Shown piece by piece: positions 50,588-59,165 of a DNA stretch of 64,000 bases. Numbering within the stretch: the first letter of the stretch is position 1; the number at the start of each line of letters is the position of its first letter. Position numbers and translations under genes: made by a program. This DNA is from Poindextera sp035604135 (GTDB lineage Bacteria > Pseudomonadota > Alphaproteobacteria > Caulobacterales > Caulobacteraceae): NCBI GenBank assembly GCA_035604135.1, contig DATNJB010000041.1:1-64000 (forward strand), read 5' to 3'. The notes under the pieces were generated by a model. It saw nothing but the letters and a program-made list of their open reading frames with translations, ran no database searches and was not told the DNA's origin.

Positions 50588-51034
50588 GTGGCGCGCACGC
50601 CCCGCAGCCGCGCCGACGTGCAGGTGTTCGCCGAGATCGGCGCCATCGACCAGCTGGCGCGCAATCGCATCGAACGCGCCCTGCCCGACGGCATGAGCCA
50701 GGCGCAGTTCGACGTGCTTGTTCACCTGGCGCGCCAGGGCCGCGAGGAGAGCCCGGCCGCTCTCGCGGCGAGCTTCCGGCTCACAAAAGGGGCGATCACC
50801 AACTCCGTGCAGCGGCTGGCCGCGCAAGGCTTCGTGCGCGTCATCGGCGACGAGGCGGACGGGCGGCGGAAACGCGTGGCCCTGACGCTGGCAGGTCAGG
50901 CGGCGACGAACGCGGCAGTCGTGGCCACTCGGCCGCTGATCGAGCAGCTGCGCGCCCGCTTCACGGAAGCGGAGTGCGAAACGGCCCTCCCCTTCCTGAC
51001 CGCTCTCAGGGAGTGGCTGGCCGAGAACCGCTAG
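50588..51034 (+). CDS. MarR-family transcriptional regulator
   Basis: 148 residues from a GTG. Winged helix: SQAQFDVLVHLARQGREESPAALAASFRLTKGAITNSVQRLAAQGFVRVIGDEADGRRKRVALT (about 37-100), including the DxRxK-like wing. Follows rnhA by 27 bp. Its target is not evident; the closest genes are the thrB-rnhA operon upstream and the NfeD/SPFH pair convergent to it. Confidence 0.9.
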   Translation: MARTPRSRADVQVFAEIGAIDQLARNRIERALPDGMSQAQFDVLVHLARQGREESPAALAASFRLTKGAITNSVQRLAAQGFVRVIGDEADGRRKRVALTLAGQAATNAAVVATRPLIEQLRARFTEAECETALPFLTALREWLAENR

Positions 51035-51038
51035 CCGA

Positions 51039-51503
51039 TCAGGCGCCGCGGACGATCAGGCGGCCGCCGCCCTGGACCGACACCACCTCGATGCGCGCTC
51101 CGGGCTCGGGCGGGGCCTGGCCGGGCTCGAGCTCGGCCATCCACTCGGCGCCGTCGACGAACACGCGTCCCTGGCCGGCGGCGAACGGCGCGACAGCCTG
51201 GCCAAAGCGGCCCGCCAGCCCGGACGCTCGATTGGAGATGTCCGGCCCGTCGGCGGCCGCATGCCGCGGCATCAGCCTCCGCCCGACGATCGTCGAGATG
51301 ATCGTCAGCACCGCGAAAGCGATCAACTGGTAGCCTGGCGGCAGCACGAGCCAGAGCGTGAGCACCGCGACCGCGCCCGCCGAAGCCGCCGGCCAGAGCA
51401 GGTAGCCCGACGCGGTCGGGACCTCGAGCGCCAGGAAGACCGCGCCGATCGCAAGCCAGACCCAGAACGGGTGGCTCTCGTAGATGAGGAGCAGGGTCTG
51501 CAT
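51039..51503 (-). CDS. NfeD-like membrane protein
   Basis: 154 residues: three membrane helices (about 14-32, 36-54, 58-76) and a C-terminal OB-fold domain (about 85-154; GLAGRFGQAVAPFAAGQGRVFVDGAEWMAEL). NfeD-like proteins (YbbK) pair with SPFH proteins in the inner membrane. The SPFH gene is directly upstream with a 9-bp gap. Confidence 0.9.
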   Translation of the reverse strand: MQTLLLIYESHPFWVWLAIGAVFLALEVPTASGYLLWPAASAGAVAVLTLWLVLPPGYQLIAFAVLTIISTIVGRRLMPRHAAADGPDISNRASGLAGRFGQAVAPFAAGQGRVFVDGAEWMAELEPGQAPPEPGARIEVVSVQGGGRLIVRGA

Positions 51504-51512
51504 GGCGCGCGC

Positions 51513-52475
51513 TCAGCCGCCGGCCGGCCGCGTGGGCGGTACGCCCGATCGGGGCGCGACGCCGCCGGGCAGCCCAGTCGCTTCCACCAGCGCCCCGATG
51601 CCAGCCAGCGTGCCGACCAGCGCCGAGAACTCCGCCGGCACGATCACCGTCTTCTGCTGATTGGACTGCGCGAGCAGGGAGAAGGCGTCGACGTATTTCT
51701 GGGCGATGAAATAGTTCAGCGCGTTCACGCTACCGGCCTCGATGGCGTCTGAGACCATCTTGGTGGCGGCGGCCTCGGCCTGGGCCGAGCGCTCGCGCGC
51801 CTCCGCCGCGCGGAAGGCGGCCTCGCGCCGTCCCTCGGCTTCCAGCACCGTCGACTGCTTCGAGCCCTCGGCGCGGGTGATGGCCGCCTGCTTCTCCCCC
51901 TCCGCCTCGGTGATCACCGCGCGCCGCTCGCGCTCGGCCTTCATCTGCCGGGTCATGGCGTTGGTGATGTCGGGCGGCGGCTGCAGATCCTTGATCTCGA
52001 TGCGGGTCGCCTTCACGCCCCACGGCTCGGTGGCCTGGTCGATGGCCGCGAGCAGGCGTGTGTTGATCGATTCCCGCTGCGACAATACGTCATCGAGGTC
52101 CATGGACCCCACCACGGTCCGCAGGTTCGTCTGCGCCAGCTGGCCGATGGCGTACGTCAGGTTGTCGACCCGATAGACCGCGTTCGCCGCGTCGATCACC
52201 TGGATGAAGACGATGGCGTCGACCTGGACCGAGACGTTGTCCTTGGTGATCACCTCCTGCTGGGCGACGGGCAGCACCTGCTCCATCATGTTGACCCGCC
52301 GCCCGATGGCCTCGACGAACGGGGTCAGGATCGTCATGCCGGGCCGGATCGTCCGCACGTAGCGGCCAAACCGCTCAACGGTGTATTCGCGGCCCTGGGG
52401 CACGATCTTGATCACGCTGGTGACCAGGAACAGCGCCACAATCGCCAGCGCGATCGCCGCAATGATAAACCCCAT
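51513..52475 (-). CDS. SPFH/band-7 protein (QmcA/stomatin-like)
   Basis: 320 residues: N-terminal membrane anchor (about 3-22), then the band-7 domain (IVPQGREYTVERFGRYVRTIRPG at about 28-50; ITKDNVSVQVDAIVFIQV; MDLDDVLSQRESINTRL), a charged coiled coil rich in Ala/Glu/Arg (about 175-235) and a Pro/Gly-rich tail. It forms membrane microdomain scaffolds or protease-modulating complexes with NfeD. Operon with NfeD. Confidence 0.93.
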   Translation of the reverse strand: MGFIIAAIALAIVALFLVTSVIKIVPQGREYTVERFGRYVRTIRPGMTILTPFVEAIGRRVNMMEQVLPVAQQEVITKDNVSVQVDAIVFIQVIDAANAVYRVDNLTYAIGQLAQTNLRTVVGSMDLDDVLSQRESINTRLLAAIDQATEPWGVKATRIEIKDLQPPPDITNAMTRQMKAERERRAVITEAEGEKQAAITRAEGSKQSTVLEAEGRREAAFRAAEARERSAQAEAAATKMVSDAIEAGSVNALNYFIAQKYVDAFSLLAQSNQQKTVIVPAEFSALVGTLAGIGALVEATGLPGGVAPRSGVPPTRPAGG

Positions 52476-52510
52476 TGTGTGTTCTCTCCCGGCCGCCCAA
52501 GGGGGCGAGC

Positions 52511-52900
52511 CTAGCGCGTCGGCGCGTCGTCCGCCACAGAGCCGCTCAAGGTTACGGCGAGTTCACGTCCCTTCGCCGCGGCGCGGGCGGCCTCTCGCTT
52601 CGCGCGCTCGTCGCAAGCCGTGTAGGCCTGCTGGCCGGCGACGAATCCATCGTTGAAGGAATCGCTGAGGCGACGGCTGAACGGGGCGTCCGGCTGCTCG
52701 GCGGCGATGAGGTCCCGCATGCGCGTGCGCCAGTATTGGTCGCCCACCCCGTTGCAGAGCTGGCGAATCGCATGGCTCTCCCCCAGCACATAGGCGAGCG
52801 CGACGAGCGTTTGCCGCTCCGCCGGGCTGCGTTCCTCCGCGAACGCCGCGGGCGCCGCTGCGGCGAGGACCAGCGCCGCGACCAGGAGGCGCCGCCTCAT
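52511..52900 (-). CDS. TIGR02301-type exported protein
   Basis: 129 residues from the ATG at 52900. Signal peptide RRRLLVAALVLAAAAPAAFA, then a helical domain with ERQTLVALAYVLGESHAIRQLCNG and CDERAKREAARAA; two Cys (LCNG, TACDE) could form a disulfide. This matches the alphaproteobacterial family TIGR02301, of unknown function. Overlaps the Nudix-exonuclease gene by 4 bp. Confidence 0.85.
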   Translation of the reverse strand: MRRRLLVAALVLAAAAPAAFAEERSPAERQTLVALAYVLGESHAIRQLCNGVGDQYWRTRMRDLIAAEQPDAPFSRRLSDSFNDGFVAGQQAYTACDERAKREAARAAAKGRELAVTLSGSVADDAPTR

Positions 52901-53928
52901 GCGGCTTCCCATCGCCCAAGGAGCACGCCCAGCAGGTAGGCATAGCCGCGCGCGTCGTCGATCGCTCGGTGGGTATGTGCGTGCAGGCCGAGCCATGCCG
53001 CGGGCAGCGTCGCTGGCCGGCAATCCCAGACCGGCTGCCCGGTCCGCGCTGCGGCCAGGGTGCGCAGGCAAAGGCCGGAGCCGTCGAACAGGCGGTCCTT
53101 TTCGTACGGCCCCTCGATCAGGCCATGGTCGGTGAAACGGCGGAGGTAGTGGTCGATCCACGCGCCGTCGAAGGCGAGCGGGAAGGCCGCAAAGATCCGG
53201 CCCTGCGCGAACCCGCGCACCCAGGCTTCGAAATCTCGCATGACGGCTTGCGCCGGGCGCGGATCGGCGGTGGCCGCCGCCCAGGCTGCCGGCTGGGTCT
53301 TGAACCAGGCCAGCGTGTTGGAATTGGACGAGCCGCCCAGCAACGGCTCGAGCACGGCCTCGAACACGCCCCTCTCAACTCCATCGGCCGTCACCGCTAC
53401 GGACGCGAACGCGATCATCGAGTTCTGGCCCGGCCGCGACCCATCGCACTCGATGTCGGTCACGATGTAGACCGGATCGCGCATCGGTCGGTCGACGCCG
53501 ATGGCCCCTTCGCCGCCGGCGGCCGCGCCAGTAGCATAGCGCTCGACCGCGAGGGCGATCACGCGGCGCGTCTCCGACCAGTCCACGAGTCGCATCGCCT
53601 CTGCGACGCCGACGAACTTCGCTTCGACCGCATCGTCGCCGGCGCGGGGTTCGCCCAAGACCCAGCGCGCGGCGTAGTCGATCAGGACCGCCTGACGCAC
53701 TTCACTCGCATGATCGACGACGTCGATGAGCCCGAGAATGGCGGCCATAACGCCGGTTTCCTCGGCGAGCTCGCGCAGGGCGGCCTGGGCGACGCTCTCG
53801 CCCAGCTCCACCCGGCCGCCCGGAATGCTCCATTCGCCCGCGCGCGGCGGCTTTCCGCGCCGGATCAGCAAGACGTCGTCGCCGCGCAGGCAGACAACGC
53901 CCGCGCACGGAACGGGATGGCGGCTCAT
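52897..53928 (-). CDS. Nudix hydrolase fused to a DEDDh-type 3'-5' exonuclease domain
   Basis: 343 residues. N-terminal Nudix domain (about 5-130) with the full Nudix box GGRVELGESVAQAALRELAEETGV (G38-V60 region) and IPGGR. After a Gly/Ala linker (about 131-148) comes an RNase T/DnaQ-like domain: MRDPVYIVTDIECDG (D158, E160; about 149-163), AFDGAWIDHYL-like central Asp, and HTHRAIDDARGYAYLL with the His and Asp of the DEDDh set. Internal ATG at residue 149 may be a relic start of a separate gene. The frame is continuous. Overlaps the VOC gene by 4 bp. Confidence 0.88.
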   Translation of the reverse strand: MSRHPVPCAGVVCLRGDDVLLIRRGKPPRAGEWSIPGGRVELGESVAQAALRELAEETGVMAAILGLIDVVDHASEVRQAVLIDYAARWVLGEPRAGDDAVEAKFVGVAEAMRLVDWSETRRVIALAVERYATGAAAGGEGAIGVDRPMRDPVYIVTDIECDGSRPGQNSMIAFASVAVTADGVERGVFEAVLEPLLGGSSNSNTLAWFKTQPAAWAAATADPRPAQAVMRDFEAWVRGFAQGRIFAAFPLAFDGAWIDHYLRRFTDHGLIEGPYEKDRLFDGSGLCLRTLAAARTGQPVWDCRPATLPAAWLGLHAHTHRAIDDARGYAYLLGVLLGRWEAA

Positions 53929-54359
53929 AGCTGCGGCGGCGGTCCGCCCAAGGCGCGATCGCTCGGGCTCATCAGCCCGACCGGGTTGCCATCCGGGTCC
54001 TCGACGATGGCGAAGCGCGCGCCCCAGAACACATCGTACGGTGGCTGCAGGCCTTGGTGCTCGTGGCTGATCAGCTCCTCGTAGGTCTCGTCAACCGCTT
54101 CGCGGCTGGGCAGGCGGAAGCCGATCAGCACCCGGCCGCGTTCGGCGGCGTAGCCCTGGTTGTAGTGGCGGGCGAGCGGCTGGCTGTCTAAGGCGAAATC
54201 GCAAGGCTCCTTCGTGGTGATCGACACGTGGTGGATCCCGCTGGGCGTGCTCCAGGCGGCGGAGTCGGGGATTTCGACGCCCAGCCTGCGGTAGAAGGCC
54301 AGCGTCCGCTGCATGTCGCACACGACGAGATTAATCTGATCGAACACCGCCTCAGCCAT
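53925..54359 (-). CDS. VOC (glyoxalase/bleomycin-resistance) family protein
   Basis: 144 residues from the ATG at 54359. Two beta-alpha-beta-beta-beta modules: FDQINLVVCDMQRTLAFYRRLGVEI and GIHHVSITTK, then RVLIGFRLPSREAVDETYEELI and FAIVEDPDGNPVGLMSP. Likely metal-dependent enzyme or resistance protein; substrate unknown. It starts 37 bp downstream of the 3-hydroxybutyrate dehydrogenase stop. Confidence 0.9.
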   Translation of the reverse strand: MAEAVFDQINLVVCDMQRTLAFYRRLGVEIPDSAAWSTPSGIHHVSITTKEPCDFALDSQPLARHYNQGYAAERGRVLIGFRLPSREAVDETYEELISHEHQGLQPPYDVFWGARFAIVEDPDGNPVGLMSPSDRALGGPPPQL

Positions 54360-54396
54360 CTTGCTCTGTCTCCTGACGAAACCGTCCGTATACGCT

Positions 54397-55197
54397 CTAC
54401 TGCGCGGTCCAGCCGCCGTCGATGGAGAGTGCGGCGCCGTTGACCGAGCCGCCCAAGTCACTGACCAGATAGAGCAGCAGACCGGCGAGCTCACCGAAGT
54501 CGACGAAGCGCTTGGTCGGCTGCGCGGCCAGGATCACGTCACGCATCACCTGGTTGGGCGGCATCTTCCGCGCCTTCGCCTGATCGGCGATCTGCGCCTC
54601 GACCAGCGGCGTCTTCACATAGCCGGGGCAGATGGCGTTGCAGGTGACGCCGTCGAGCGCAACCTCGAGCGCCACGGTGCGCGTGAGGCCCAACAGGCCG
54701 TGCTTGGCCGCCACGTAGGCCGCCTTGAACGGCGAGGCGACCAGGGCGTGCGCCGAGGCGATGTTGACGATGCGCCCGGCCTTCTGCGCCTTCATGATTG
54801 GGACCGCGGCGCGGATGGTGTGGAAGGCCGAGGTCAGGTTGATGGCGATGATCTGGTCCCACTTCTCGATTGGGAAGGTCTCGATCGGCGAGACGTGCTG
54901 GACGCCAGCGTTGTTCACCAGGATATCGATGCGGCGGAACTTGCCGTGCGCGAACGCGATCAGGTCGGCGATTTCGGCCGGCCTGGTCATGTCGGCGGGG
55001 TGATAGAGCACGCGCACGCCGTAGGCTTCGGCCAGCGCCGCCCGGTCGTGCTCGATCTGCGTCGCCTCGCCCAGGCCGTTCAGCACCACGTCGGCGCCGG
55101 AGGCCGCCAGCGCGCCGGCCAGCGCTTGGCCGATACCGCTGGTCGAGCCGGTGACGACCGCGACGTGACCCTTCAATCCTGCATGCTCATCGGCCAT
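54397..55197 (-). CDS. bdhA: 3-hydroxybutyrate dehydrogenase (SDR family)
   Basis: 266 residues. NAD-binding TGSTSGIGQALA (about 16-27), NNAGVQHVSPIE (about 94-105), catalytic Ser in ASAHALVASPFKAAYVAAKHG with YxxxK, and ICPGYVKTPLV, all in the D-3-hydroxybutyrate dehydrogenase pattern (VQHVSPI and the C-terminal QPTKRFV). It interconverts 3-hydroxybutyrate and acetoacetate, used in breakdown of polyhydroxybutyrate. Confidence 0.92.
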   Translation of the reverse strand: MADEHAGLKGHVAVVTGSTSGIGQALAGALAASGADVVLNGLGEATQIEHDRAALAEAYGVRVLYHPADMTRPAEIADLIAFAHGKFRRIDILVNNAGVQHVSPIETFPIEKWDQIIAINLTSAFHTIRAAVPIMKAQKAGRIVNIASAHALVASPFKAAYVAAKHGLLGLTRTVALEVALDGVTCNAICPGYVKTPLVEAQIADQAKARKMPPNQVMRDVILAAQPTKRFVDFGELAGLLLYLVSDLGGSVNGAALSIDGGWTAQ

Positions 55198-55237
55198 GTG
55201 AGACGCTCGCTCGCTTGCGTTTCAAACGGCTGCAAGA

Positions 55238-56068
55238 TTAGCCGGCCCCGGCGCGAGAGTCGCGCGCGGCGGGCTCGTTCGCGCTCGAAGCCTTCGGAGG
55301 CAGCTGCCGGGTGAAGACCCAATCGTTCCCGGTCGAGAGCGCCGGATCGAAGGCGTAGCCGGCGGTATCGAAAGCCTTCAGCTGCTCGGCTCTTTCGATG
55401 CGATGATCGATCGCGTAGCGGGCCATCAGCCCCCTGGCGCGCTTGGCGAACAACATCAGCGCCTGCGGCGCCTCGCCCCTAACCCTGTGCTCCTTGAAGT
55501 GGCAGGTGACGTAGGGGACTCTCAGCGCTTCGGTGTCGACGGAGCCGAAGTATTCGATGCTCGCCAGGTTGACCAGGGTCGGGTCGGGGCGCCGTTCGGC
55601 GTCGCGACTGAGCGCCTCGGCGATCGGGGTCCGCCAGAAGTCGTAGAGGCTTGATCCGCGGCGCGTCTTCAGCCGCGTTCCCATTTCCAGGCGGTAGGGC
55701 TGCAAGGCGTCGAGGGGTTTCAGGACGCCATAGAGGCCAGACAGTATCCTAAGGCGGACCTGCGCCCAGGCCAGCGCCTTCTTGTCGAGCGTGCGCGCCT
55801 GAAGGCCATCGTAGACGTCGCCGGCGAACGCCATCACCGCCTGCAGACCGTCCTCGCCTGCCGGGTCGAAGCGCTGAAACCGGTGGTAGTTGAGATCGGC
55901 CAGCGCGTCGGAGATCGACATCAGCCGCTTCAGATCCGCCCGCTTCAGCTTGCGCGTCACCTGGGCGAGTTCGGCGATGTCGCGCGTGAGCTCCGGAATG
56001 GTGAGCGCCAGGCCCGCGGGCGCGGGCGCGAAGCTCAGCTTCTTCGCAGGCGAGAGGACCATCAGCAT
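55238..56068 (-). CDS. yaaA: peroxide stress protein YaaA (DUF328)
   Basis: 276 residues, slightly longer than the ~257 of E. coli YaaA. MLMVLSPAKKLSF at the start, HRFQRFDPAG, ARILDKKALAWAQVRLRILSGLYGVLKPLD, PYRLEMGTRL and the C-terminal FDTAGYAFDPALST are those of YaaA, a DNA-binding protein that limits iron during hydrogen peroxide stress. The extra Ala/Arg-rich C-terminal tail is unlike E. coli. The following 185 bp (56069-56253) hold nothing I can identify. Confidence 0.93.
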   Translation of the reverse strand: MLMVLSPAKKLSFAPAPAGLALTIPELTRDIAELAQVTRKLKRADLKRLMSISDALADLNYHRFQRFDPAGEDGLQAVMAFAGDVYDGLQARTLDKKALAWAQVRLRILSGLYGVLKPLDALQPYRLEMGTRLKTRRGSSLYDFWRTPIAEALSRDAERRPDPTLVNLASIEYFGSVDTEALRVPYVTCHFKEHRVRGEAPQALMLFAKRARGLMARYAIDHRIERAEQLKAFDTAGYAFDPALSTGNDWVFTRQLPPKASSANEPAARDSRAGAG

Positions 56069-56253
56069 GGTCTGGCATTAACCCCCGATCACCGACGCCA
56101 GCCAAGAGCGCGCGCACAGCAAAGAAGCGCAGGCCGCAAGCGCCGCGGGCAGCCTCGGACGCTTGGCGAACGCCAAGCGGGGTAAGAGGTCGCGTCATGA
56201 AGCCGCGCCGCTCGGCAGCGTGCCTCGGTTAACTCGGACGCGCGCGCAGCGCG

Positions 56254-57663
56254 CTAGAACAGGACCCGCGGGTTCATGATCCGGCCTGGATCCAGCGCCG
56301 CGCGGACGGCGCGCATCGCTTCGACTTCAACCGGCGATTTGTAGCGAAGCGCCTCGATCGACTTCATCGACCCGAGCCCGTGCTCGGCGGAGATGGAGCC
56401 GTCCATTGCGTCGGCGATGTCGTGCACCACTTCGGCGCCGTTGTCCCTGAGCGCCGCGTGCACCGCCTGGTCGCCGCCGGCCGGCGTGAGCACGTCGAAG
56501 TGGACGTTGCCGTCGCCGACGTGGCCGAAGGCGACCACCCGCGCGCCGGGCGAGACGCGCGTGACCGCTGCGGTGGCCTGGTCGATGAAATCCGCGATCC
56601 GCGACACCGGAACGGAAATGTCGTGCTTCCAGGCCGCGCCTTCCTTTTTCTGGCCGGGCGACTGGTCCTCGCGCACGGCCCAGAACGCCTTGGCCTGCGC
56701 CTCGCTCTGAGCGATGGCCGCGTCCTGGATCAGCTCGTCCTCCAGCGCCCGCGCCAGGAGCCGCTCCATCGCCGCCTCGGCCGCGCCGGGTTCGCCCGAG
56801 GCGATCTCGATCAGCACGTACCATGGGTGCTCGCCTTCGAGCGGTTTGCGCCGATCGGCGATGTGACGGACGACGAGCTCGACGCCCAGCGCGCCCATCA
56901 GCTCGAACGCCTCCAGCGCGCCGCCGCTCTCGGCCTTGGCGCGGCCTAGCAGCGCGATGGCGTCGTGCGGCGTCTCCAGGCCGCAAACCGCGACGGCGCG
57001 TGAGACGAGCAACGGCTGCAGTTTCAGCGCCGCGGCGGTTACGACGCCCAGCGTCCCCTCCGCACCGATCAGCAGCTGCTTGAGATCGTAGCCGGTGTTG
57101 TCCTTGCGAAGCCGCTTCAGGCCGTTCCAGATCTCGCCGTTCGGCAGCACGGCCTCCAGCCCCAGCACCTGGTCGCGCATGTTCCCATAGCGCAGCACCG
57201 CGGTGCCGCCGGCGTTGGTGGACACCAGCCCGCCGATGGTCGCCGAGCCCTCAGAGGCCACGCTCAGCGGGAAGCGGCGGCCGGCGGCCAGCGCCGCCTC
57301 GTGCGCCGCGGCGAGCGTCACGCCCGCCTCGGCGACGATGACGTCGTCGATCGGATCGACGTCGCGGACCGCGCGCAGGCGCTCGGTCGAGAGCAGGATC
57401 TCTCCTTGCGGAATCTGGCCGCCGACGAGGCCAGTGTTGCCGCCCTGCGGGATGATCGCGACGCCCGAGGCGGCGCAGACCCCGATCACCGCGGCGACCT
57501 CGGCCGTCGTCTTCGGGAGAACGAGCAGGGGCGTCGTCCCGCTCCAGCGGTCGCGCCATTCGACCAGCTTCGGCGCGAGGCGCGCAGGCTCGGTGCTCCA
57601 GCCGTCCTCGCCGAGGACGGACTTCAGGCGCGAGATGACGTCGGCGGGAACGGGTGCGGTCAT
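56254..57663 (-). CDS. FAD-binding oxidoreductase, D-2-hydroxyglutarate/D-lactate dehydrogenase type
   Basis: 469 residues. PCMH FAD domain with IIPQGGNTGLVGGQIP (about 89-104) and LSVASEGSATIGGLVSTNAGGTAVLRYGNMRD (about 133-165), then the C-terminal GlcD-type domain with FGHVGDGNVHFDVL and ISAEHGLGSMK, which holds the metal and substrate site. It oxidises a D-2-hydroxy acid (probably D-2-hydroxyglutarate or D-lactate). Starts 24 bp after the Sua5 gene, likely co-transcribed. Confidence 0.92.
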   Translation of the reverse strand: MTAPVPADVISRLKSVLGEDGWSTEPARLAPKLVEWRDRWSGTTPLLVLPKTTAEVAAVIGVCAASGVAIIPQGGNTGLVGGQIPQGEILLSTERLRAVRDVDPIDDVIVAEAGVTLAAAHEAALAAGRRFPLSVASEGSATIGGLVSTNAGGTAVLRYGNMRDQVLGLEAVLPNGEIWNGLKRLRKDNTGYDLKQLLIGAEGTLGVVTAAALKLQPLLVSRAVAVCGLETPHDAIALLGRAKAESGGALEAFELMGALGVELVVRHIADRRKPLEGEHPWYVLIEIASGEPGAAEAAMERLLARALEDELIQDAAIAQSEAQAKAFWAVREDQSPGQKKEGAAWKHDISVPVSRIADFIDQATAAVTRVSPGARVVAFGHVGDGNVHFDVLTPAGGDQAVHAALRDNGAEVVHDIADAMDGSISAEHGLGSMKSIEALRYKSPVEVEAMRAVRAALDPGRIMNPRVLF

Positions 57664-57687
57664 GACGTGAGCCTACCTCCGGCCGCG

Positions 57688-58677
57688 TCAGCCGACCAGA
57701 CCGGCGCCGCGCGCCAAGCGATCGTTGATCGCCTCGCCCAGGCCGTCCTTGGGGATCGACGCAACGGCGATGGCGGCGGGCTTGGCGGCGTCGGCGGCGC
57801 GGAGGGCGGTGAACAGATTGGCCGCCGCCTCGCGCAGGTCGCCGGTCGGGCTGAGGTTGAAGACGAGCGGACCGGGCGGCGCCGGTCCGAAGGCCAGGAA
57901 GGCCTCGCCAACGCGGGGCGCGGAAGCGTTCAGGCGCAGTGGCGCCTCCGGCGCATAGTGGCGCGCGAGGCGGCCAGGCGAGCGGCCGGCATCAGCTTCC
58001 GCCGCGCCAAGCGGGCCGACGACGGCTTCGATCTCCGCGCGCGTCACCGCACCGGGGCGGAGCAGCCGCGGCGGGCCGTCGAGCAGGCTGACCACGGTAG
58101 ACTCAAGACCGATCGCGCAAGGGCCGCCGTCGAGGGCGAGCGCCGCCGCGGCGCCGGCCTCGGCCAGCGCGTCGGCGAGCGTCGTCGGGCTCGGTCGGCC
58201 GGATCGGTTGGCCGACGGCGCGACGACCGGCCGTCCGAAGCTGTGCAACACCGCCCGGGCGAGCGGATGCGCCGGCGCGCGCACGGCGACGGTGTCCAGC
58301 CCGGCGCGCGCGAGGTCGCAGACGGCGACCGGATCGGAGAGTGGCGCGACGATGGTGAGCGCGCCGGGCCAGAACGCCTCCGCGAGCTTGACCGCGCGCT
58401 CATCGAGGCTGGCGAAGCGTTGGGCGGCGGCGAGATCCGCGACGTGGGCGATCAGCGGGTTGAACCGCGGCCGCCCCTTGGCCTCGAACAACCGCGCGAC
58501 GGCGGCTGGGTTGGCGGCGTCGGCGGCGAGGCCGTAGACCGTCTCGGTCGGCAGGATGACAAGCTTGCCCGCCGCCAGGGCGCGCGCAGCCTTTTCGACG
58601 TCGCTCAGCGCGCCCGATGCGCCGTCAGCTGGACGATGACCACGACCTTGGTGTCGACCACGTCGGGGGTGCTCCAC
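57688..58677 (-). CDS. L-threonylcarbamoyladenylate synthase (Sua5/YrdC/YwlC family)
   Basis: 329 residues as given. The YrdC domain shows ILPTETVYGLAADA (about 42-55), KGRPRFNPLIAHV, FWPGALTIVAPL, PSANRSGRPSPTT and IGLESTVVSLLDGPPRLLRPGAVTR; the C-terminal Sua5 domain contains LARHYAPEAPLRL. It makes threonylcarbamoyl-AMP for the t6A modification of ANN-decoding tRNAs. The start is unsure: homology begins near residue 26, and the only standard start is this GTG at 58677, which overlaps yceI by 73 bp; a CTG at 58608 would overlap the yceI stop by 4 bp. Confidence 0.92.
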   Translation of the reverse strand: MEHPRRGRHQGRGHRPADGASGALSDVEKAARALAAGKLVILPTETVYGLAADAANPAAVARLFEAKGRPRFNPLIAHVADLAAAQRFASLDERAVKLAEAFWPGALTIVAPLSDPVAVCDLARAGLDTVAVRAPAHPLARAVLHSFGRPVVAPSANRSGRPSPTTLADALAEAGAAAALALDGGPCAIGLESTVVSLLDGPPRLLRPGAVTRAEIEAVVGPLGAAEADAGRSPGRLARHYAPEAPLRLNASAPRVGEAFLAFGPAPPGPLVFNLSPTGDLREAAANLFTALRAADAAKPAAIAVASIPKDGLGEAINDRLARGAGLVG

Positions 58678-59162
58678 TTGCCCTGACCTATCCCGAACGC
58701 TGTGCGGTTGAGCACGAGCTGGCCATTCATGCGGGCCGTATCACCGGCGATCGCGAGCGTGAAGGGCAGGACGACGGGCTTGTGCACGCCCTTGATGGCG
58801 AGGTCGCCGGTCGCCTGATAGCGGCCGCCGCCCAGATCCTAGATCGCCGTGGTCGTGAACACCGCCTTCGGGAAGCGCTGGGCGGCGAACCAGTCGTTGC
58901 TCGGCAACGCCTGGTCCTGATCGGCGTCGCCGGTGGCGGCCGAGCCGACGTCGACCGTAACGACCGCCTTCGATGCCGCGAGCGCGTTCGGATCGAAGAC
59001 GATGGCCGCCGACCAGCGCCGGAAGGTTCCGGTGAAGGCGTCGCCGTTCAGGCGGCCCTGGAATTGGAGCTTGGAGGCGGGATCCACCGTCCACTGCGGC
59101 GGCGCCGCGGCTACAGCCGAGGCGCTCAGCAGGAAAGCGAGGATGAGCACGGTCATGCGCAT
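58605..59162 (-). pseudogene. YceI-like periplasmic protein with an in-frame amber stop
   Basis: 185 codons in one frame, interrupted by TAG at 58841-58839. Signal peptide (LILAFLLSASAVAAAPP), then the lipocalin-like YceI sequence PQWTVDPASKLQFQGRLNGDAFTGTFRRW and FPKAVFTTTAI, stop, DLGGGRYQATGDLAIKGVHKPVVLPF and the end LNRTAFGIGQGKWS. The reading frame and homology continue perfectly past the stop. YceI proteins bind isoprenoid-type lipids. It is 4 bp after the cytochrome b561 gene, its usual partner. A single substitution (for example CGG or AAG to TAG) or sequence error explains it. Confidence 0.82.
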
Positions 59163-59165
59163 GGC

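Noticed and set aside
58839..58841. Amber codon read as pyrrolysine or through recoding
   Set aside because: YceI homologs have an ordinary residue here and nothing in the window suggests a suppression system.
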